Shown here: one piece after another, positions 6,469 through 8,830 of the stretch
Layout: every line of letters begins with the position of its first letter
Numbering within the stretch: position 1 is the stretch's first letter
Source: Rhodoferax sp.
Lineage (GTDB): Bacteria > Pseudomonadota > Gammaproteobacteria > Burkholderiales > Burkholderiaceae_C
NCBI GenBank assembly: GCA_030833685.1
Contig: JAURGS010000099.1
Span: 1-8,830 of the forward strand
DNA: 8,830 bases
Direction of reading: 5' to 3'
Program-made: the position numbers and the translations under genes
Notes under the pieces: generated by a model
Database searches by the model: none
The model's input: the letters and a program-made list of their open reading frames with translations, nothing else
What the model was told of the DNA's origin: nothing

Positions 6469-8817
6469 ATGACCTATACCTTAGAAACACTGAAATCCAA
6501 ACAGCCACAGGGATCTGTCGCACGCCAGGCGCCCTGGCGCCGCTTTGCGGATGAATTTGTTTTGCTTGGTGGGCTGGCGCTGCTGGCGTTTTGGATGCTG
6601 GCCTTGATCACGTACTCGTCTCAGGATGCGGCTTGGTCGACCTCAGGCAGCGGCCAAGGACTGGCCAACGCCGGGGGGCGCATTGGAGCGGTTCTGGCTG
6701 ATGCGAGCTACTACCTGTTGGGTTTTTCAGCTTGGTGGTGTGTGGCCGCCGGTTGGCGGGTCTGGTTATCGGTCGTGGCGCGCTGGCTACGCGGCCATGA
6801 ACTGCTCGCCCAGGAGCCGCAAGCCCCGCACAGCGAGCTCTCCCGGGCCTTTCGCAGTCGCTGGGTGTTTTGGCCAGGGCTGCTGCTGCTGTGCAGCGCC
6901 AGTGCCATGCTGGAGTGGACCCGTTTTTACAGTTACGAGGCATTTTTGCCTAACCACAGCGGTGGCGTTCTGGGCTATCTGCTGGGGCCGCTTTCAGTCA
7001 AGCTGCTGGGTTTTTCGGGCGCAGCGCTGATAGCAATCGTCGGCGGCGTGATTGGTTGCGCGCTGGTGTTTCGTTTTTCCTGGACCCATCTGGCTGAGCG
7101 CATCGGTGCGTGGTTATTGACGCGCATTGAGACGGTGCGTGAGCAACGGGCCATGGAGGAGGACCGCGCCTTTGGCAAGCAGGCTGCGCAGGAGCGCGAG
7201 ATCGATTTGCTGGAGGAACGTGAAGACGAGGCTCAACACCATGTCAAGCCGGTGGTGGTGATTGAACCCGCTCTGGCAGAGGTGCCGCAAAGCGCGCGGG
7301 TCATTAAAGAGCGTCAGAAACCCTTGTTTGCCGAGTTGGTTGACACCAAGTTGCCCCAGGTCGACCTGCTCGACGATGCGATCGCGCGCCAGGAGACAGT
7401 GGGTGCAGAGACCCTGGAGATGACCAGCCGTTTGATCGAGAAAAAGCTCAAGGACTTTGGTGTGGAGGTGACGGTTGTGCTGGCTCAGCCAGGACCTGTG
7501 ATCACGCGCTACGAAATAGAGCCGGCCACTGGCGTCAAAGGTTCGCAGATTGTTGGCCTGGCCAAAGACCTGGCGCGCTCGCTCAGCTTGGTGTCCATCC
7601 GGGTTGTCGAGACCATCCCAGGCAAGAACTACATGGCGCTGGAGCTACCCAACGCCAAGCGCCAGACCATCAAACTCTCCGAGATCCTGGGATCCAAAAT
7701 TTACAACGAGGCCAAGTCCCTGCTCACCATGGGACTGGGCAAGGACATTGTGGGCAATCCTGTGGTGGCCGACCTGGCCAAGATGCCGCACGTGATGGTG
7801 GCAGGAACCACGGGCTCGGGTAAGTCGGTGGGCATTAACGCGATGATTCTGAGCCTGTTGTACAAGGCAGAGGCACACGATGTGCGGTTGTTGATGATTG
7901 ACCCCAAGATGCTGGAGATGTCGGTGTACGAGGGCATTCCTCACTTGCTCTGCCCTGTGGTCACTGACATGCGCCAGGCTGCTAACGGGCTGAACTGGTG
8001 CGTGGGTGAAATGGAGAGGCGCTATAAATTAATGAGCAAAATGGGTGTGCGCAACCTGGCCAGCTTCAATACCAAGGTCGAAGAGGCCAAGGTCAGAGGC
8101 GAAAGCATTGCCAATCCTTTTAGCTTGACGCCAGAGGATCCCGAGCCCTTGCAGCGCCTGCCCCACATCGTTGTGGTGATTGACGAGTTGGCAGACCTGA
8201 TGATGGTGGTGGGCAAGAAAGTGGAGGAGCTTATTGCCCGCCTGGCCCAGAAAGCGCGTGCAGCGGGTATTCATTTGATTTTGGCAACCCAACGGCCCAG
8301 TGTGGATGTGATCACCGGTTTGATCAAGGCGAATATCCCGACCCGGATTGCATTTCAGGTCAGTAGCAAGATCGATAGCCGCACCATCCTTGACCAGATG
8401 GGCGCTGAAGCCTTGTTGGGCATGGGCGACATGCTGTACCTGCCTAGCGGCACCGGATTTCCCGTGCGTGTGCACGGGGCCTTTGTCAGCGACGAAGAGG
8501 TTCACCGCGTGGTGAGCTACCTGAAGAGCCAGGGTGAACCCAATTACATTGAAGGCATTCTGGAAGGCGGCACTGTCGACGGGGAGGATGCTGATAGTCT
8601 GGACGGCACTGGCGAGAAAGACCCGATGTACGACCAGGCCGTGGAAGTCGTTCTCAAGAACCGAAAAGCCAGTATTTCGCTGGTACAACGCCACTTGAAG
8701 ATTGGCTATAACCGCGCAGCGCGCCTGGTGGAGGATATGGAAAAAGCCGGCCTGGTGAGTGCCATGAGTACCAGTGGTCAGCGTGAAATCTTGGTCCCTT
8801 CGCGCAATCCGGGTTAG
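6469..8817 (+). CDS. ftsK: DNA translocase FtsK
   Basis: Septum-located, ATP-driven double-stranded DNA pump that clears chromosomes from the division plane and activates XerCD recombination at dif. The 782 residues show an N-terminal membrane domain with about four hydrophobic segments (roughly 31-50, 78-100, 133-150 and 167-203), a charged linker (about 204-310), far shorter than that of the 1329-residue E. coli protein, the alpha/beta motor with Walker A GTTGSGKS (446-453), Walker B IVVVIDE ending at Asp572-Glu573 and LILATQRPS (603-611), and a C-terminal winged-helix gamma domain (about 718-776, with YNRAARLVEDME) that reads KOPS orientation sequences. The start at 6469 (MTYTLETL) was chosen on recalled family N-termini. 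It lacks a good Shine-Dalgarno; ATG 6433 and 6301 are in-frame alternatives. The next gene begins six bases after the stop. Confidence 0.96.
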   Translation: MTYTLETLKSKQPQGSVARQAPWRRFADEFVLLGGLALLAFWMLALITYSSQDAAWSTSGSGQGLANAGGRIGAVLADASYYLLGFSAWWCVAAGWRVWLSVVARWLRGHELLAQEPQAPHSELSRAFRSRWVFWPGLLLLCSASAMLEWTRFYSYEAFLPNHSGGVLGYLLGPLSVKLLGFSGAALIAIVGGVIGCALVFRFSWTHLAERIGAWLLTRIETVREQRAMEEDRAFGKQAAQEREIDLLEEREDEAQHHVKPVVVIEPALAEVPQSARVIKERQKPLFAELVDTKLPQVDLLDDAIARQETVGAETLEMTSRLIEKKLKDFGVEVTVVLAQPGPVITRYEIEPATGVKGSQIVGLAKDLARSLSLVSIRVVETIPGKNYMALELPNAKRQTIKLSEILGSKIYNEAKSLLTMGLGKDIVGNPVVADLAKMPHVMVAGTTGSGKSVGINAMILSLLYKAEAHDVRLLMIDPKMLEMSVYEGIPHLLCPVVTDMRQAANGLNWCVGEMERRYKLMSKMGVRNLASFNTKVEEAKVRGESIANPFSLTPEDPEPLQRLPHIVVVIDELADLMMVVGKKVEELIARLAQKARAAGIHLILATQRPSVDVITGLIKANIPTRIAFQVSSKIDSRTILDQMGAEALLGMGDMLYLPSGTGFPVRVHGAFVSDEEVHRVVSYLKSQGEPNYIEGILEGGTVDGEDADSLDGTGEKDPMYDQAVEVVLKNRKASISLVQRHLKIGYNRAARLVEDMEKAGLVSAMSTSGQREILVPSRNPG

Positions 8818-8823
8818 GCTGCC

Positions 8824-8830
8824 ATGAATC
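8824..8830 (+). CDS. Start of a downstream gene, possibly lolA, cut by the window edge
   Basis: ATGAATC begins six bases after the ftsK stop, an operon-like spacing. Only two codons are visible. In many proteobacteria ftsK is followed by lolA, the periplasmic carrier of outer-membrane lipoproteins, so that is the likely identity. This is inferred from neighbourhood only; the sequence itself cannot show it. Confidence 0.35.

Noticed and set aside
8029..8694. A 221-codon minus-strand open frame inside ftsK
   Set aside because: It lies entirely antisense to the conserved FtsK motor and gamma domains, with no recognisable domain. GC-rich codon bias of the sense gene explains it.
1..8830. Defence island, mobile element or novel multi-gene system
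   Set aside because: Nearly all coding space is accounted for by recognisable housekeeping genes plus one desaturase and one kinase. No transposase, integrase, terminal repeats or unexplained gene cluster was seen.

Overview
The window reads as an ordinary chromosomal segment of a betaproteobacterium, most likely order Burkholderiales and probably near Comamonadaceae (Rhodoferax/Polaromonas-like). This rests on protein resemblance recalled from family knowledge, on the moderately high GC content, and on the gene order trxB (divergent) - ftsK - probable lolA. No tRNA, rRNA, CRISPR array, insertion sequence or prophage signature was recognised. I found no convincing new multi-gene system.

Left part (1-2381, + strand): the 3' portion of an RsmB/NOP-family RNA m5C methyltransferase runs off the left edge. 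A membrane fatty-acid desaturase of the Pseudomonas DesA type follows 17 bases later with a good ribosome-binding site. The desaturase is broken by a single -1 frameshift at about 1368, where a run of four T stands where five would restore the frame. All three histidine boxes survive, but box 1 lies in one frame and boxes 2 and 3 in the other.

Middle part (2432-6280, - strand): in transcription order, trxB (thioredoxin reductase) is followed by the ribosomal protein pair rpmB-rpmG, which ends at a clear intrinsic terminator. Downstream is a soluble hybrid sensor histidine kinase with two PAS domains and a receiver domain. The kinase converges on the desaturase, with a possible hairpin between them. 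The trxB-rpmB gap holds a perfect TATAAT for rpmB next to three 11-base-phased AAAGC repeats. rpmG is only 56 codons and easily missed.

Right part (6281-8830, + strand): a 188-base divergent intergenic region leads to a complete ftsK (DNA translocase for chromosome dimer resolution and division). The first seven bases of another gene follow, probably lolA by conserved neighbourhood.

Most genes are housekeeping: rRNA modification, ribosomal proteins L28 and L33, thiol redox balance, and chromosome segregation. The desaturase (membrane fluidity) and the orphan kinase are the accessory-flavoured genes. The most notable observations are the desaturase frameshift and the repeat architecture at the rpmB promoter.
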